Positions 8,605 through 16,616 of a DNA stretch of 64,000 bases are shown piece after piece. A model generated the notes under the pieces. That model saw only the letters and a list, made by a program, of their open reading frames with translations, had not been told where the DNA came from and did no database searches. Location: the NCBI RefSeq assembly GCF_050916235.1, contig NZ_CP104854.1, forward strand, positions 3,472,001 through 3,536,000, given 5' to 3'. The position numbers were made by a program, and so were the translations under genes. The stretch's first letter is position 1. Every line of letters begins with the position of its first letter. This DNA comes from Maridesulfovibrio sp050916235. Lineage in GTDB: Bacteria; Desulfobacterota; Desulfovibrionia; Desulfovibrionales; Desulfovibrionaceae.

Positions 8605-9266
8605 TATTTTTTCTCGAGTCCGTTTTTCGGGCAGATATCGTTAAGCTGGCATATATCGCACTTGGGGCTTCTGGCAGAGCATATTTCGCGTCCGTAAAGC
8701 ACCAGCAGGTGGTTTGCCGTTCCCCAGTTCTGCTGTTCAAAAAGGGGCATCAGGTCTTTTTCGATCACGTCCGGGTTGGTGCTGGTGGTAAATCCCATGC
8801 GGAAGGAAAGCCTTTTTACATGGGTATCGACCGCAACCCCCTCGTGCACGTCCATGGCGTTGGAAAGCACTATGTTGGCTGTCTTGCGGGCCACTCCGGG
8901 CAGCCTTGTCATCTCTTGCATGGTTCGGGGCAGTTCGCCTCCGAATTCGCCCATGACCAGCTCCGCGGCGGCTTTCAGATTTTTGGCCTTGTTGCGGAAA
9001 AGCCCGGTAGAGCGGATGACTTCTTCAATGTCGCTGACCTCGGCCCTGCTCATTGCTTCAGGGCCCGGCCATCTGTTGAAAAGTTCCGGGGTGACCTTGT
9101 TTACCCGCACGTCCGTGCACTGCGCGGCAAGAACCGTTGCGACCAGCAGTTCCCACGCGTTTTTCCAGTCCAGCTCCGGGGCCGGGTCGGGATAACGCGT
9201 AATCAGTCGGGCGTAAATATCTTTTGCCCTTTGCAATGTTTTTTTATCGGGGGTATTCTTCTTCAT
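8604..9266 (-). CDS. nth: Endonuclease III, base-excision repair
   Basis: This 220-residue bifunctional DNA glycosylase/AP lyase removes oxidised pyrimidines. The helix-hairpin-helix LPGVARKTANIVL with the catalytic Lys, and the downstream VDTHVKRL with the catalytic Asp, are at about 122-150. The [4Fe-4S] loop near the C-terminus has the canonical spacing C-X6-C-X2-C-X5-C. It is the first gene of the reverse-strand operon with tgt and the ydcF-like gene. The divergent cytochrome gene starts 130 bases away. Confidence 0.96.
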   Translation of the reverse strand: MKKNTPDKKTLQRAKDIYARLITRYPDPAPELDWKNAWELLVATVLAAQCTDVRVNKVTPELFNRWPGPEAMSRAEVSDIEEVIRSTGLFRNKAKNLKAAAELVMGEFGGELPRTMQEMTRLPGVARKTANIVLSNAMDVHEGVAVDTHVKRLSFRMGFTTSTNPDVIEKDLMPLFEQQNWGTANHLLVLYGREICSARSPKCDICQLNDICPKNGLEKK

Positions 9267-9396
9267 AAGATGAATGTGGGGCTATCATTTCTTTTTATAA
9301 CTTACAACGATCATCTGAACAGGCAGGATGGTTATAGATGTTGCCTGTATTGTCAAATACTGTATTATCCAAATAAAACAACCGGAGGAATTCAAC

Positions 9397-9684
9397 ATGA
9401 AATTTGTTTTACCTGTTGTGGCGGCTGCTCTTCTTGCTGTTTCCGGCATTGCCGTTACCGCCCCTTCCGCTGAAGACGGGTCCGGCCTGGTCATGTCCAA
9501 ATGCGCGGCCTGTCACAGTGTGAAAAGAATCTGCCGCTCTCTGGGCAAAAAGGATCTTGCCGCCTGGAAGAAGACGAACCAGCGCATGGCCGACATGGGT
9601 ATGACCGTTACCGCCGAAGAACTCGATATGATCAGCAACTATCTGGCCAATGCCAAGCCGGGCACCAAGCCTGTCTGTGAATAG
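9397..9684 (+). CDS. Small periplasmic monoheme cytochrome c
   Basis: The 95-residue precursor has a Sec signal peptide (about 1-26, ending at TAPSAEDG) and one heme-binding motif, CAACH, at about residues 36-40. Met residues in NQRMADMGM offer axial-ligand candidates. The size fits a c553-like or sulfur-oxidation-type small cytochrome. The open frame extends upstream to 9328, but the ATG at 9397 has a clear Shine-Dalgarno, CCGGAGGAA, and begins the signal peptide. cutA follows 8 bases after the stop, so they are likely co-transcribed. An extra Cys pair (ICRSL and the terminal VCE) could form a disulfide. The redox partner is unknown. Confidence 0.85.
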   Translation: MKFVLPVVAAALLAVSGIAVTAPSAEDGSGLVMSKCAACHSVKRICRSLGKKDLAAWKKTNQRMADMGMTVTAEELDMISNYLANAKPGTKPVCE

Positions 9685-9692
9685 GAGGGCTG

Positions 9693-10010
9693 ATGTCCGT
9701 TCATCTGGTATATATCACGACCGGTGACGCGGAGGAGGCCCGCGAGATAGGCAGTGAACTTGTCATGCGTCATCTTGCCGCCTGCGTGAACATCATCGAC
9801 AAAATGGAGTCCATATACTGGTGGGACGGCAGGCTCGAAACATCGTCCGAGGCGGTGCTTCTGGCCAAAACTTCGGAGGACAGGCTGGACCAGCTTATAG
9901 CCACGGCCCGGCAACTGCACAGCTATGACTGTCCATGCATTGTTGCCCTGAAGTCCGAAAAAGGAAATGAGGAGTTTTTCGACTGGGTGAAAAGTTATAC
10001 GTCCAAATAG
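9693..10010 (+). CDS. cutA: CutA1 divalent-cation tolerance family protein
   Basis: The 105-residue protein has the ferredoxin-like CutA1 fold. VYITTGDAEEAREIGSELV, the conserved ACVNI segment at about 30-34, the SIYWWDG hairpin and the Tyr-Asp-Cys-Pro stretch near 78-81 are typical. CutA1 proteins are very stable trimers linked to copper and other divalent-metal tolerance in E. coli; their biochemical role is unresolved. It is closely spaced behind the cytochrome gene and ends before a terminator. Confidence 0.93.
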   Translation: MSVHLVYITTGDAEEAREIGSELVMRHLAACVNIIDKMESIYWWDGRLETSSEAVLLAKTSEDRLDQLIATARQLHSYDCPCIVALKSEKGNEEFFDWVKSYTSK

Positions 10011-10059
10011 GACCGACCCCGGCCTCCTTGTTGACTTTGCAGCTTGATAAAGCATAATC

Positions 10060-10096
10060 TCTGCCCGCAAAACATATGCGGGCAGATCCTTTTTTG
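10060..10096 (+). terminator. Terminator after cutA
   Basis: The stem TCTGCCCGCA-type pairing (CTGCCCGCA with TGCGGGCAG, 7-nt loop) is followed by a short mixed stretch and a T run. Confidence 0.8.
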
Positions 10097-10129
10097 CCGT
10101 AATCCCAATCCATCAAGGAGTTCCATTAG

Positions 10130-11062
10130 ATGAAAATATTAGTTTCCGGTTCACTGGCCTACGACAGAATTATGAGCTTTCCCGGCAGCTTTGCCGACCA
10201 CATCCTGCCCGACAAGATCCACATGCTCAACGTCTGCTTTCTGGTGGACGGCCTTGATGAACGCTTCGGCGGAACTGCCGGAAACATAGCCTATGCGCTG
10301 TCCATGCTTGATGAAAAGCCTGTTATCCTCGGGACTGCCGGTAAGGATTTTGACGGCTACGAAAAATGGCTGGATGAAAACGGCATCACCCGCGAAGGCA
10401 TCAAGCGCGTTGACGATCAGTTCACCGCCGGGGCCTACATCACCACCGACAAGTCCGACAATCAGATCACCGGTTTCAACCCCGGTGCCATGAAATACTC
10501 CTGCGATTATGATTTTTCAGCTGTTGATCCTGCGGATACCCTGGCCATTGTATCCCCCGGCAACCTTGCCGACATGCAGAATTTCCCCAAGGTCTACCGC
10601 GAGAAGGGCGTAGCCTACATCTACGATCCGGGCCAGAATATCCCCGCATTCAACGGTGAACAGCTTCTTGAAATGATCGGTGGCTGCAAGATTCTTGTTG
10701 CCAACGACTACGAACTTGAAATGATCATGAAGTCCACCGGCAAGACCCGCGCTGAGCTCATGGAAATCTGCGATTCCATTATCGTTACCCTTGGCGAAAA
10801 GGGCTGCCTGGTCGTGGAAAAGGACGGTGAAACCGCCGTACCCGCTGCAAAGGCCAATAAGGTTGAAGATCCCACCGGTGCCGGCGATGCATTCCGCGCA
10901 GGACTCATCAAAGGCCTAGCCATGGGCAGAAGCCTTGTTGAAGCGGCTCACGTTGGTGCAGTAAGCGCTGTTTACTGCGTTGAGAAGCTCGGAACACAGG
11001 AACATTCCTACACTGAAGAAGAGTTCTGGGCTCGTTACGAGGAAAACTTCGGCAAGTTCTAG
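10130..11062 (+). CDS. PfkB/ribokinase family sugar or nucleoside kinase
   Basis: This 310-residue kinase has the N-terminal GSLAYDRIM start and the substrate-side GGTAGNIAYALSMLG-like helix at about 47-60. The C-terminal PfkB signature is DPTGAGDAF near residue 250, where the Asp is the catalytic base and GAGD is the anion hole. The overall pattern resembles adenosine-kinase-like and ribokinase-like members common in anaerobes. The substrate cannot be told from sequence alone. It is flanked by terminators, so it is probably transcribed alone. It is the last host gene before island A. Confidence 0.85.
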   Translation: MKILVSGSLAYDRIMSFPGSFADHILPDKIHMLNVCFLVDGLDERFGGTAGNIAYALSMLDEKPVILGTAGKDFDGYEKWLDENGITREGIKRVDDQFTAGAYITTDKSDNQITGFNPGAMKYSCDYDFSAVDPADTLAIVSPGNLADMQNFPKVYREKGVAYIYDPGQNIPAFNGEQLLEMIGGCKILVANDYELEMIMKSTGKTRAELMEICDSIIVTLGEKGCLVVEKDGETAVPAAKANKVEDPTGAGDAFRAGLIKGLAMGRSLVEAAHVGAVSAVYCVEKLGTQEHSYTEEEFWARYEENFGKF

Positions 11063-11177
11063 GCAGGATTTTTTACGGAATGTCTTCGGCGACCTTAGGG
11101 AGAGATTTAAATCTTTTGAAAAGGCTTTGCTGCAGGTGATTCCAGAACGGCAGTTTTAGTATAAATAGATACAGTTG

Positions 11178-11215
11178 AACGGCGGCTCCGACTTTGGTTG
11201 GAGCCGCCGTTTTTG
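11178..11215 (+). terminator. Terminator after the PfkB-family kinase
   Basis: A 12-bp stem, AACGGCGGCTCC paired with GGAGCCGCCGTT, has a 10-nt loop and a T run. It isolates the kinase from island A. Confidence 0.9.
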
Positions 11216-11246
11216 TTTTCATCGAAAAAGTCTCATAATCACTCAA

Positions 11247-11278
11247 GGCGGACCTGAGTTACCTGCAAAATGTCCGCC
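11247..11278 (+). repeat. Island hairpin element copy 1 (before Rhs-1)
   Basis: Arms GGCGGAC and GTCCGCC flank an 18-nt centre, CTGAGTTACCTGCAAAAT. It lies 92 bases before the Rhs-1 start and just after the kinase terminator. A second inverted repeat (AGGTTGC/GCAACCT, 11295-11315) follows in the leader. The rest of the 11063-11370 gap shows no gene. Confidence 0.85.
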
Positions 11279-11370
11279 CGGTGCTGTACGGGAAAGGTTG
11301 CGGCAGATGCAACCTCCTTGAATTGGAAGAGTAAGGAGACGTAGGCAACCTTTAATTATGAGGATTTAAC

Positions 11371-13455
11371 ATGTTTGATTTTAACCGCTACACCGTGCAG
11401 CGCAGGAACCGCAAAGACCTGTCCACCGGACAGGTGCTCTACGGCGAAAATGAACCGCCCGAAAAGCAGCTCGAAAATCTCTGGGAGATTGTGGACCGCT
11501 CCACAGGTGAGAGGCTGGCGGACCCGAAGCCGGACTTTTCAGATTTCACCCCTGGTGATCGCATGTACCCGTCCATGATGAAACCTGACGTAAAGGCCAG
11601 ATGGGACCGCAGGCAGTGGGAGTGGCAGGAGGAAAAAGCGGGACACGCACAGCTGAAACGCATGGTCCACGCCCGCTTCATGCAGGAAAACCCGGACCTG
11701 CCGCTGGTGCAGGGATTGCGGAACACCTCCTACGGCAGCGAGATAGGTTCCGAGTACATGGAATTTCTGCGCCGAGAGAAAGCGCGGCTCAGTGCACAGC
11801 CGCAACGCGAACCGCAATCCGGCACCGGGGAGAGCCTGCGTGATGAGATGCAGCGCGATGGCGTTGCTTTCCCCGCGATTGGTGGAGATGTGAAGCGGTT
11901 CCGCAGCCCGGAAGGGAAGGAATTCGCAGCACTGGCCGTCCGGCGTGATGACTCGCTCAGGATTGTGGAAAAGCGGTTGCTCTCGGCTGGCGGGGACCAT
12001 GTGCTCGGCTACGAGTACGACGACGAAGGCAGGTTGCAACTGGTGCGTTACGCAGGAGAACCGGTTGAATTCTACCGCTGCAGCGAAGCGGGACAGCGTG
12101 TTTATTCGCAGGTGTCGGGCAGCAGTCCGGTTCAGTATCGTTACAACGGTCAGGGGCAGCTCGTGCAGGCCGGGGATACGTTCTACCTGTATGACGAGGA
12201 CGGGTTTCTGGTCGAGAAGCGGGATTCCAAAGTGGTGACGGGTTACGGATATCTGTCCACCGGCCAGCTTTGCGAGGTGCGGTTGCCCGATGGGAGAGTG
12301 GTTCGCTACCGGTTCGACAGAAACGGTTTCCGGTGCGCCAAGCTGGTCAACGGCGGCCTGCGTGAACGTTACGAGTGGGCGGACCTGATTACGCTGAGCG
12401 CCGTTGAAAACGTACTGGGCCTTATTCGGTATCAGTATGATGATCAGGGTCATGTGGCCGGTATGGATTGTTGGGGAAAACAGTACGTTGCGGCAACGGA
12501 TCAGCTCGGCAGCGTCTTTAGTGTTGCTGATTTGTCCGGTAATAATGTAAAGGATGTTCTATATGACTCTTTCGGCGGAAAGATATTGGACAGCAATCCA
12601 GATTTCGTGAACCCCATGACCTTCGCCGGAGGTCTGTACGATTCCGACACCGGCCTGATCCATTTCGGCTACCGCGAATACGACCCCGCCATCGGCAGGT
12701 TCATCTCGCCCGATCCGCTGGGGGATGAGGGTGGCGATGTGGATGTTTATGGATATTGTCTGGATGATCCGGTTAATTTTGTGGATCGGGTTGGGCTGGT
12801 TGGAAGAAACGAGGAGGAAAAAGAGGAGGTCAGGAGCAGTAAATTGGCTGGAACTGACCGTGATGATGTTTCGTCAGAGAAGGAAGCTGTGGAAGAGTCT
12901 TCAAAACAGAAGTATTCTGGTGCTGATAGATATGGAGAGCCTTCACGGTATGATAAAAAAGCCGGAACCGATAACTCTAGTCCCTCTATTGAAAAGAAGA
13001 AGCTTGCTGGTGCGGATAGGAGGGCTGGACAGGGTGAGCCCACTAATAGTGAAGAAAAGGGCTTCATCCGAAAAGTTTCTGATGCGACAGCTAAAGCGGT
13101 AAAGGCAGGGAGTAAAGCAGCAGGTAAAGCTGTATCTGAAACAGCTGATATATTTATGGGTGAAGGTGAAGATTATATGAAATTTGGGAAATATGTCAGC
13201 TCTGATAAAAAGAAAATAATTAATGACATGGCAGAACAAGGCCATAAGCAGGGTAAAAAAGCTGTCAAGCGCGGTGCCAGTAAATTGGGGCCATTCAGCA
13301 ACGCGTTATATCCTGTAGGGTTTGCAATAGGGGCCGCAGAATCAATAGTAGAAAACAAAGTTATACCAGAAGTGTCGAAAAGAATAACCGAGAGGTCTAA
13401 GGCTAAATCAGGATCTGGTCTGCGAAGAACTGAGTATAAAGATAAGAGTAAGTGA
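11371..13455 (+). CDS. Rhs/YD-repeat protein with variable C-terminal tip (Rhs-1)
   Basis: The 694-residue protein is short for an Rhs protein. Residues 1-130 are a unique N-terminal domain with GENEPPEKQLENLWEI and RMYPSMMKPDVKARW, shared with Rhs-2 in this window. YD-type repeats run from about 205 to 400 (YEYDDEGRLQLVRY, YRYNGQGQLVQAG). The conserved core end, with DTGLIHFGYREYDPAIGRF and DPVNFVDRVGL, stops near residue 476. The tip (477-694) is Lys/Ser/Glu-rich with a Gly/Ala-rich hydrophobic segment near 635-655. It is AT-richer than the core and unlike the Rhs-2 tip. By family analogy it is a polymorphic toxin; the activity is not recognised. No PAAR, VgrG or signal peptide is seen. Confidence 0.88.
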   Translation: MFDFNRYTVQRRNRKDLSTGQVLYGENEPPEKQLENLWEIVDRSTGERLADPKPDFSDFTPGDRMYPSMMKPDVKARWDRRQWEWQEEKAGHAQLKRMVHARFMQENPDLPLVQGLRNTSYGSEIGSEYMEFLRREKARLSAQPQREPQSGTGESLRDEMQRDGVAFPAIGGDVKRFRSPEGKEFAALAVRRDDSLRIVEKRLLSAGGDHVLGYEYDDEGRLQLVRYAGEPVEFYRCSEAGQRVYSQVSGSSPVQYRYNGQGQLVQAGDTFYLYDEDGFLVEKRDSKVVTGYGYLSTGQLCEVRLPDGRVVRYRFDRNGFRCAKLVNGGLRERYEWADLITLSAVENVLGLIRYQYDDQGHVAGMDCWGKQYVAATDQLGSVFSVADLSGNNVKDVLYDSFGGKILDSNPDFVNPMTFAGGLYDSDTGLIHFGYREYDPAIGRFISPDPLGDEGGDVDVYGYCLDDPVNFVDRVGLVGRNEEEKEEVRSSKLAGTDRDDVSSEKEAVEESSKQKYSGADRYGEPSRYDKKAGTDNSSPSIEKKKLAGADRRAGQGEPTNSEEKGFIRKVSDATAKAVKAGSKAAGKAVSETADIFMGEGEDYMKFGKYVSSDKKKIINDMAEQGHKQGKKAVKRGASKLGPFSNALYPVGFAIGAAESIVENKVIPEVSKRITERSKAKSGSGLRRTEYKDKSK

Positions 13456-13602
13456 GGATACAAATGTTGTGAACACATTCGTATAGTTATATTCTTTTTT
13501 TACTTCTACACTGTCGGAGTTAAGGTTCTTTGTTCTTCATGTTCTAAAGAGGATAGGTCATTAACCTATAGGTAGCTTGGAGTTATTCTCATTGTATTTG
13601 TC

Positions 13603-13782
13603 ATGGTATCTAGTATCTTCGATATAGTTGTAGGGGACTTTTCATTCTCTTTAGCTGATATAGTCTTCTGGTTGATCCCTGCGTACTTCCTGTTTAATAA
13701 GTCTTCTTATTTTTGTAGGAGCTGCTTCAAAGAGACTTCATTGGCAGATGCAGAGTTACTGAACAAGCCTCTGTTTTATTAA
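13603..13782 (+). CDS. Short hydrophobic ORF after Rhs-1, possible immunity remnant
   Basis: The 59-codon frame starts at ATG 13603 and is open upstream to 13576. It encodes a hydrophobic stretch (SLADIVFWLIPAYFLF) followed by a Cys-containing polar tail. Its position directly behind a toxin tip and its membrane character suggest a truncated or very small immunity protein. There is no clear Shine-Dalgarno. The other ~390 bases between Rhs-1 and the next cassette hold nothing else recognisable. Low confidence that it is expressed. Confidence 0.3.
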   Translation: MVSSIFDIVVGDFSFSLADIVFWLIPAYFLFNKSSYFCRSCFKETSLADAELLNKPLFY

Positions 13783-13788
13783 AACAGT

Positions 13789-13818
13789 CACCCCGCACCC
13801 ATCCGGTGCGGGGTGTTT
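13789..13818 (+). terminator. Hairpin between the first and second Rhs cassettes
   Basis: An 11-bp GC-rich stem, CACCCCGCACC paired with GGTGCGGGGTG, is followed by a short TTTA. It is a likely weak terminator for the Rhs-1 unit. Confidence 0.65.
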
Positions 13819-13846
13819 ATGCCAGTAACGAATTTACTTCGAGTAA

Positions 13847-14473
13847 GTCTTTTCGCAGACCTTCGCCGGAGGTCTGCACGATTCCGACACCGGCCTGATC
13901 CATTTCGGCTACCGCGAATACGACCCCGCCATCGGCAGGTTCATCTCGCCAGATCCGCTGGGGTATGAGGGTGGCGATGTGGATGTTTATGGGTATTGTC
14001 TGGATGATCCGGTGAATTTTGTGGATCGGGTTGGGCTTATGGGGGTATTGCCTAGAGTTGCTCCGCAGGTAATGAGAGTAGCGGACAAAATCACTAAGGG
14101 TCCAGGACGAACCATTGCTAAACACGGCAAAAAGATTGTTAAAGAGGCCAGCAGGATAGGAAAACAAACAAGTCAAAAGATTGGTGAGGCAACAAAAAAA
14201 GCATCGGAACTGAAGAATAAAGCTGAGGACAGCGTGGTGAAAAAGATGGCCGAAACAGGTACGGGTCCTGCTGTAGCCAAGGCCACCGAGCTAGTTGATG
14301 ACTTTGCCAATCAAAGCAACCCACCTTCTATAAAGAACGAGGCGGTTGACAATACAATCGAATATATAGCGAAACAAGATTTAGATAAAAATATTAAATC
14401 TATACAAAAAGGACGTTTCGAGGTTGACGAGGGTAAAATTATTCCTTCTCGATCAAAAATTAATAAAAGATAA
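13847..14473 (+). pseudogene. Orphan Rhs core end plus alternative C-terminal tip
   Basis: The segment 13858-14037 repeats the end of the Rhs-1 core (12618-12799) with only a few changes and stays in frame through DPVNFVDRVGL. It then enters an unrelated tip of about 145 residues, rich in Lys/Ala helices (KHGKKIVKEASRIGKQTS). The frame is closed by a stop at 13844-13846 and has no ATG or Shine-Dalgarno. Only a GTG at 13979 could start it. This is a classical displaced (orphan) Rhs-CT cassette that could recombine into Rhs-1 through the shared core. Toxin activity is not recognised. Confidence 0.8.
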
Positions 14474-14489
14474 ATCTAAAAAGGAGGAA

Positions 14490-14513
14490 GGAGAGGAGGT
14501 TTTCCTCCTCTCC
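14490..14513 (+). promoter_or_regulatory. Hairpin masking a Shine-Dalgarno at the toxin-immunity junction
   Basis: GGAGAGGAGG pairs perfectly with CCTCCTCTCC across a TTTT loop, 8 bases before the ATG of the immunity-like gene. The left arm and the AAGGAGG just upstream are purine-rich ribosome-binding-like sequences. No T run follows, so it looks more like a translational or stability element than a terminator. Confidence 0.6.
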
Positions 14514-14521
14514 CATTGGAT

Positions 14522-15100
14522 ATGCAAGAATATTTATACTTTTATAGTAAACAATGGAAAATATGGCTACTGATTTTACTGATAAATATTGTAATGGCAT
14601 TCTTTTTTTATGAGGCAGAGATTATTTTGATTACTTTTACGCTTTTTAGTTCTCCATTTATATTTAGCGATAATCAATACGTCTTCAAATCGTATTATAA
14701 AAGTTTCTTTTCAAAAAAAGGTTACTTAAGAATAGTGTTCTCTATTTCGTCTCTAATGGCCCTGCATAGCATATATTCTGTCTACGACTATTTGGATTGT
14801 TCAGAATGCACATTTGGAGATATTGTTGGTATTATGATTTATTTATTTCTGTTTATGTCAATTTTGTACATAATATATGATTCAAGGTTGGCTAGAAATA
14901 AACAAGTTAAAAAAATTTCCGTTCCTATTGTACTGCTTGTCGCTTCATATATATTGTCCTGCTTCACTGTACCAGATGTTTTTGATGTAAAAACGATTAT
15001 GTTGAATGAATTTCTTCAGCTGTGGACAATGGGCAACTATGTCTACCTTTTGAATTCGTTGTTTATGTTCAAGAGTAGTTCTCCCGTATCGTCTTTTTAG
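14522..15100 (+). CDS. Multi-pass membrane protein, probable immunity to orphan Rhs tip
   Basis: The 192-residue protein is very hydrophobic, with about five predicted transmembrane helices (for example WLLILLINIVMAFFFY and VGIMIYLFLFMSILYIIY) and a C-terminal Ser-rich tail. It is strongly AT-rich compared with the surrounding host genes, a sign of recent acquisition. Position directly behind an orphan Rhs tip and before another Rhs core fragment is the normal place for an immunity gene. A membrane-located immunity protein suggests the matching toxin acts on membranes. A TTG at 14516 is an alternative start. No family was recognised. Confidence 0.65.
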   Translation: MQEYLYFYSKQWKIWLLILLINIVMAFFFYEAEIILITFTLFSSPFIFSDNQYVFKSYYKSFFSKKGYLRIVFSISSLMALHSIYSVYDYLDCSECTFGDIVGIMIYLFLFMSILYIIYDSRLARNKQVKKISVPIVLLVASYILSCFTVPDVFDVKTIMLNEFLQLWTMGNYVYLLNSLFMFKSSSPVSSF

Positions 15101-15183
15101 TCCATAAAAGTTGTGAACTCCGGCTATACGGTTTCAGCACATTCCCCCCTAGGGGGAGCTATTCTTGGTGGAGCTGATTATCT

Positions 15184-15271
15184 GGCCTGATCCATTTCGG
15201 CTACCGCGAATACGACCCCGCCATCGGCAGGTTCATCTCGCCCGATCCGCTGGGGGATGAGGGTGGCGATG
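15184..15271 (+). repeat. Third Rhs core fragment
   Basis: These 88 bases match the Rhs-1 core end (beginning at GGCCTGATCCATTTCGGC) without a mismatch that I could find, then diverge. The following frame is short (residues like DLYGFRESLRWHMVLF), so a third tip has decayed or been truncated. The near-perfect identity implies recent duplication or gene conversion with Rhs-1. Confidence 0.85.
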
Positions 15272-15389
15272 CGGATTTGTATGGATTCAGGGAATCGTTG
15301 CGCTGGCATATGGTACTCTTTGTTTATCTGGTGATATTTATGAAATGATGAATTGTTGAAGTTTTAATATTCAGTGCGGTTTGCCGCTG

Positions 15390-15440
15390 AAAAAGCCGTT
15401 CCTTCCGGGTTGCTATGCAGCCTTGGGGGACGGCTTTTTT
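15390..15440 (+). terminator. Terminator before the packaging block
   Basis: The stem AAAAGCCGTTCC pairs with GGGACGGCTTTT (one G-U) across a long loop and is followed by a T run. It closes the Rhs array. Confidence 0.8.
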
Positions 15441-15469
15441 GTTTTTGGCGGATAATTCAAAAAAGTGCT

Positions 15470-15507
15470 CAGGGCGGACCTGAGTTACCTAAAAAATGTC
15501 CGCCCTG
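15470..15507 (+). repeat. Island hairpin element copy 2 (before phage packaging block)
   Basis: Ten-base arms, CAGGGCGGAC and GTCCGCCCTG, flank the 18-nt centre CTGAGTTACCTAAAAAAT. It lies 33 bases before the first gene of the block. Confidence 0.9.
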
Positions 15508-15540
15508 ACGGATATGGTGCCGCAAAAAGGAGGTTCAATT

Positions 15541-15750
15541 ATGAACGAAATCTCAACAGAGACCCTTGCGGCTATCTATCCCCTGGAAAGCCGCAGGATG
15601 CTCAGAAACTACGCCGCATTCATCCAGGAGTATCCGGAATGGGTGGAAAACGGGTTCTCGCTTATGGATTACAAGCATACCCGCACCCGGCCCGAATTCG
15701 CGGGCTGGACTCCTTCGGTGAAAGGCGAAAACGGCGGGGAGGATCAATGA
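15541..15750 (+). CDS. Small protein at head of packaging block
   Basis: The 69-residue protein starts at ATG 15541 behind a strong Shine-Dalgarno, AAAAAGGAGG; an upstream in-frame ATG at 15496 overlaps the hairpin element and is rejected. The sequence is soluble, with an aromatic-rich middle (FIQEYPEWVENGFSL). Its stop overlaps the next start (ATGA), so it is coupled to the holin gene. Its position suggests a role in lysis or packaging, but no family was recognised. Confidence 0.7.
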   Translation: MNEISTETLAAIYPLESRRMLRNYAAFIQEYPEWVENGFSLMDYKHTRTRPEFAGWTPSVKGENGGEDQ

Positions 15751-16136
15751 TCGGTTCTATTCTCGATCTGGGCACAACCATCATCGACAAGATCTGGCCG
15801 GACGCCGGGGAGCGCGAAAAGGCCCGGCTGCGGCTTATGGAGCTGCATCAGTCAGGGCAGCTTGCCGATCTGGAATCACGGGTCAAGATCATGCTGGCGG
15901 AAATGTCCGGCAACTGGCTGCAGCGTTCGTGGCGGCCCATCCTGATGCTGACCATCATTGCCATCGTGGCTAACAACTACCTTCTCTATCCTTATCTGGC
16001 CCTGTTCTGGGTCGAGGCCCCGCACCTTGAACTGCCAACGCAGCTCTGGTCCCTCATGGAATTGGGGCTCGGCGGTTACGTGGTCGGGCGCAGTGCCGAG
16101 AAGGTGGCAAAAACATGGAGAGAAAAGAATGAATGA
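15747..16136 (+). CDS. Three-TM holin of the gene-transfer-release type
   Basis: The 129-residue protein starts at ATG 15747, overlapping the upstream stop. An amphipathic N-terminal part (DAGEREKARLRLMELHQ) is followed by WRPILMLTIIAIVANNYLLY and the C-terminal LMELGLGGYVVGRSAEKV. This pattern is what I know from the Pfam family named Holin of 3TMs, for gene-transfer release (GTA_holin_3TM), found in phages and in gene transfer agents. Holins permeabilise the inner membrane to release particles. It heads the packaging operon, an unusual place because holins usually sit with late lysis genes. The family name alone does not prove a gene transfer agent. Confidence 0.85.
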   Translation: MIGSILDLGTTIIDKIWPDAGEREKARLRLMELHQSGQLADLESRVKIMLAEMSGNWLQRSWRPILMLTIIAIVANNYLLYPYLALFWVEAPHLELPTQLWSLMELGLGGYVVGRSAEKVAKTWREKNE

Positions 16137-16338
16137 TGAACGGAATGAAACCAAGGAGCTGCTGATCCGCATAGATGAGCGGGTCAAGGCCATTCAGGAC
16201 GACATTGCGGAAATCAACGGGGCGCGGCGTTGCCATACCCACGCTGAGAAGTTCCGCAATCTGGAGCGGGCCGTGTGGGGGACCGGGGCGGTTGTGGCCG
16301 GTCTGGCAAGCAGGCTTGTTTATGAGGTGTTCAAGTGA
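16129..16338 (+). CDS. Small tail-anchored coiled-coil phage protein
   Basis: The 69-residue protein starts at ATG 16129 and overlaps the holin stop. It has a charged helix with heptad-like spacing (KELLIRIDERVKAIQDDIAEI) and a short C-terminal hydrophobic helix (VWGTGAVVAGLASRLVY). The architecture resembles holin-associated XhlA-type membrane proteins. It probably cooperates with the preceding holin; no specific family was confirmed. Confidence 0.65.
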   Translation: MNDERNETKELLIRIDERVKAIQDDIAEINGARRCHTHAEKFRNLERAVWGTGAVVAGLASRLVYEVFK

Positions 16339-16616
16339 CCAGAGCCGAGATTGTGAAAAAGCAGAAAGAGGAGCTGGACAGGTTCCGGGAGGTGTTCTCG
16401 CTGGCTGTGGAGGGTGATGATTCCGAAATGGTCAAGGATCTCAAGGCAAAGCTGGATATTATGCAGAAGCGGCATGAAATGGAACGGAAGGCCTGGGGCA
16501 TAGGCGAGGCGAAGAAGGAATCCGGCGAGGAAAGGAAGCCGCGGACCGCCCGCACAATCAGCCCTGAACTCAGGGAGAAGCTTGATGAAGTTTACGGATC
16601 GGGACAGCGCAAATAA
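16335..16616 (+). CDS. Small helical protein, candidate small terminase subunit
   Basis: The 93-residue, highly charged and almost wholly helical protein overlaps the previous gene by 4 bases and the large terminase start by 32 bases. Its position directly before terL and its size fit a small terminase subunit or a DNA-binding packaging factor. No helix-turn-helix was identified, so the assignment rests mainly on context. Confidence 0.5.
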   Translation: MTRAEIVKKQKEELDRFREVFSLAVEGDDSEMVKDLKAKLDIMQKRHEMERKAWGIGEAKKESGEERKPRTARTISPELREKLDEVYGSGQRK

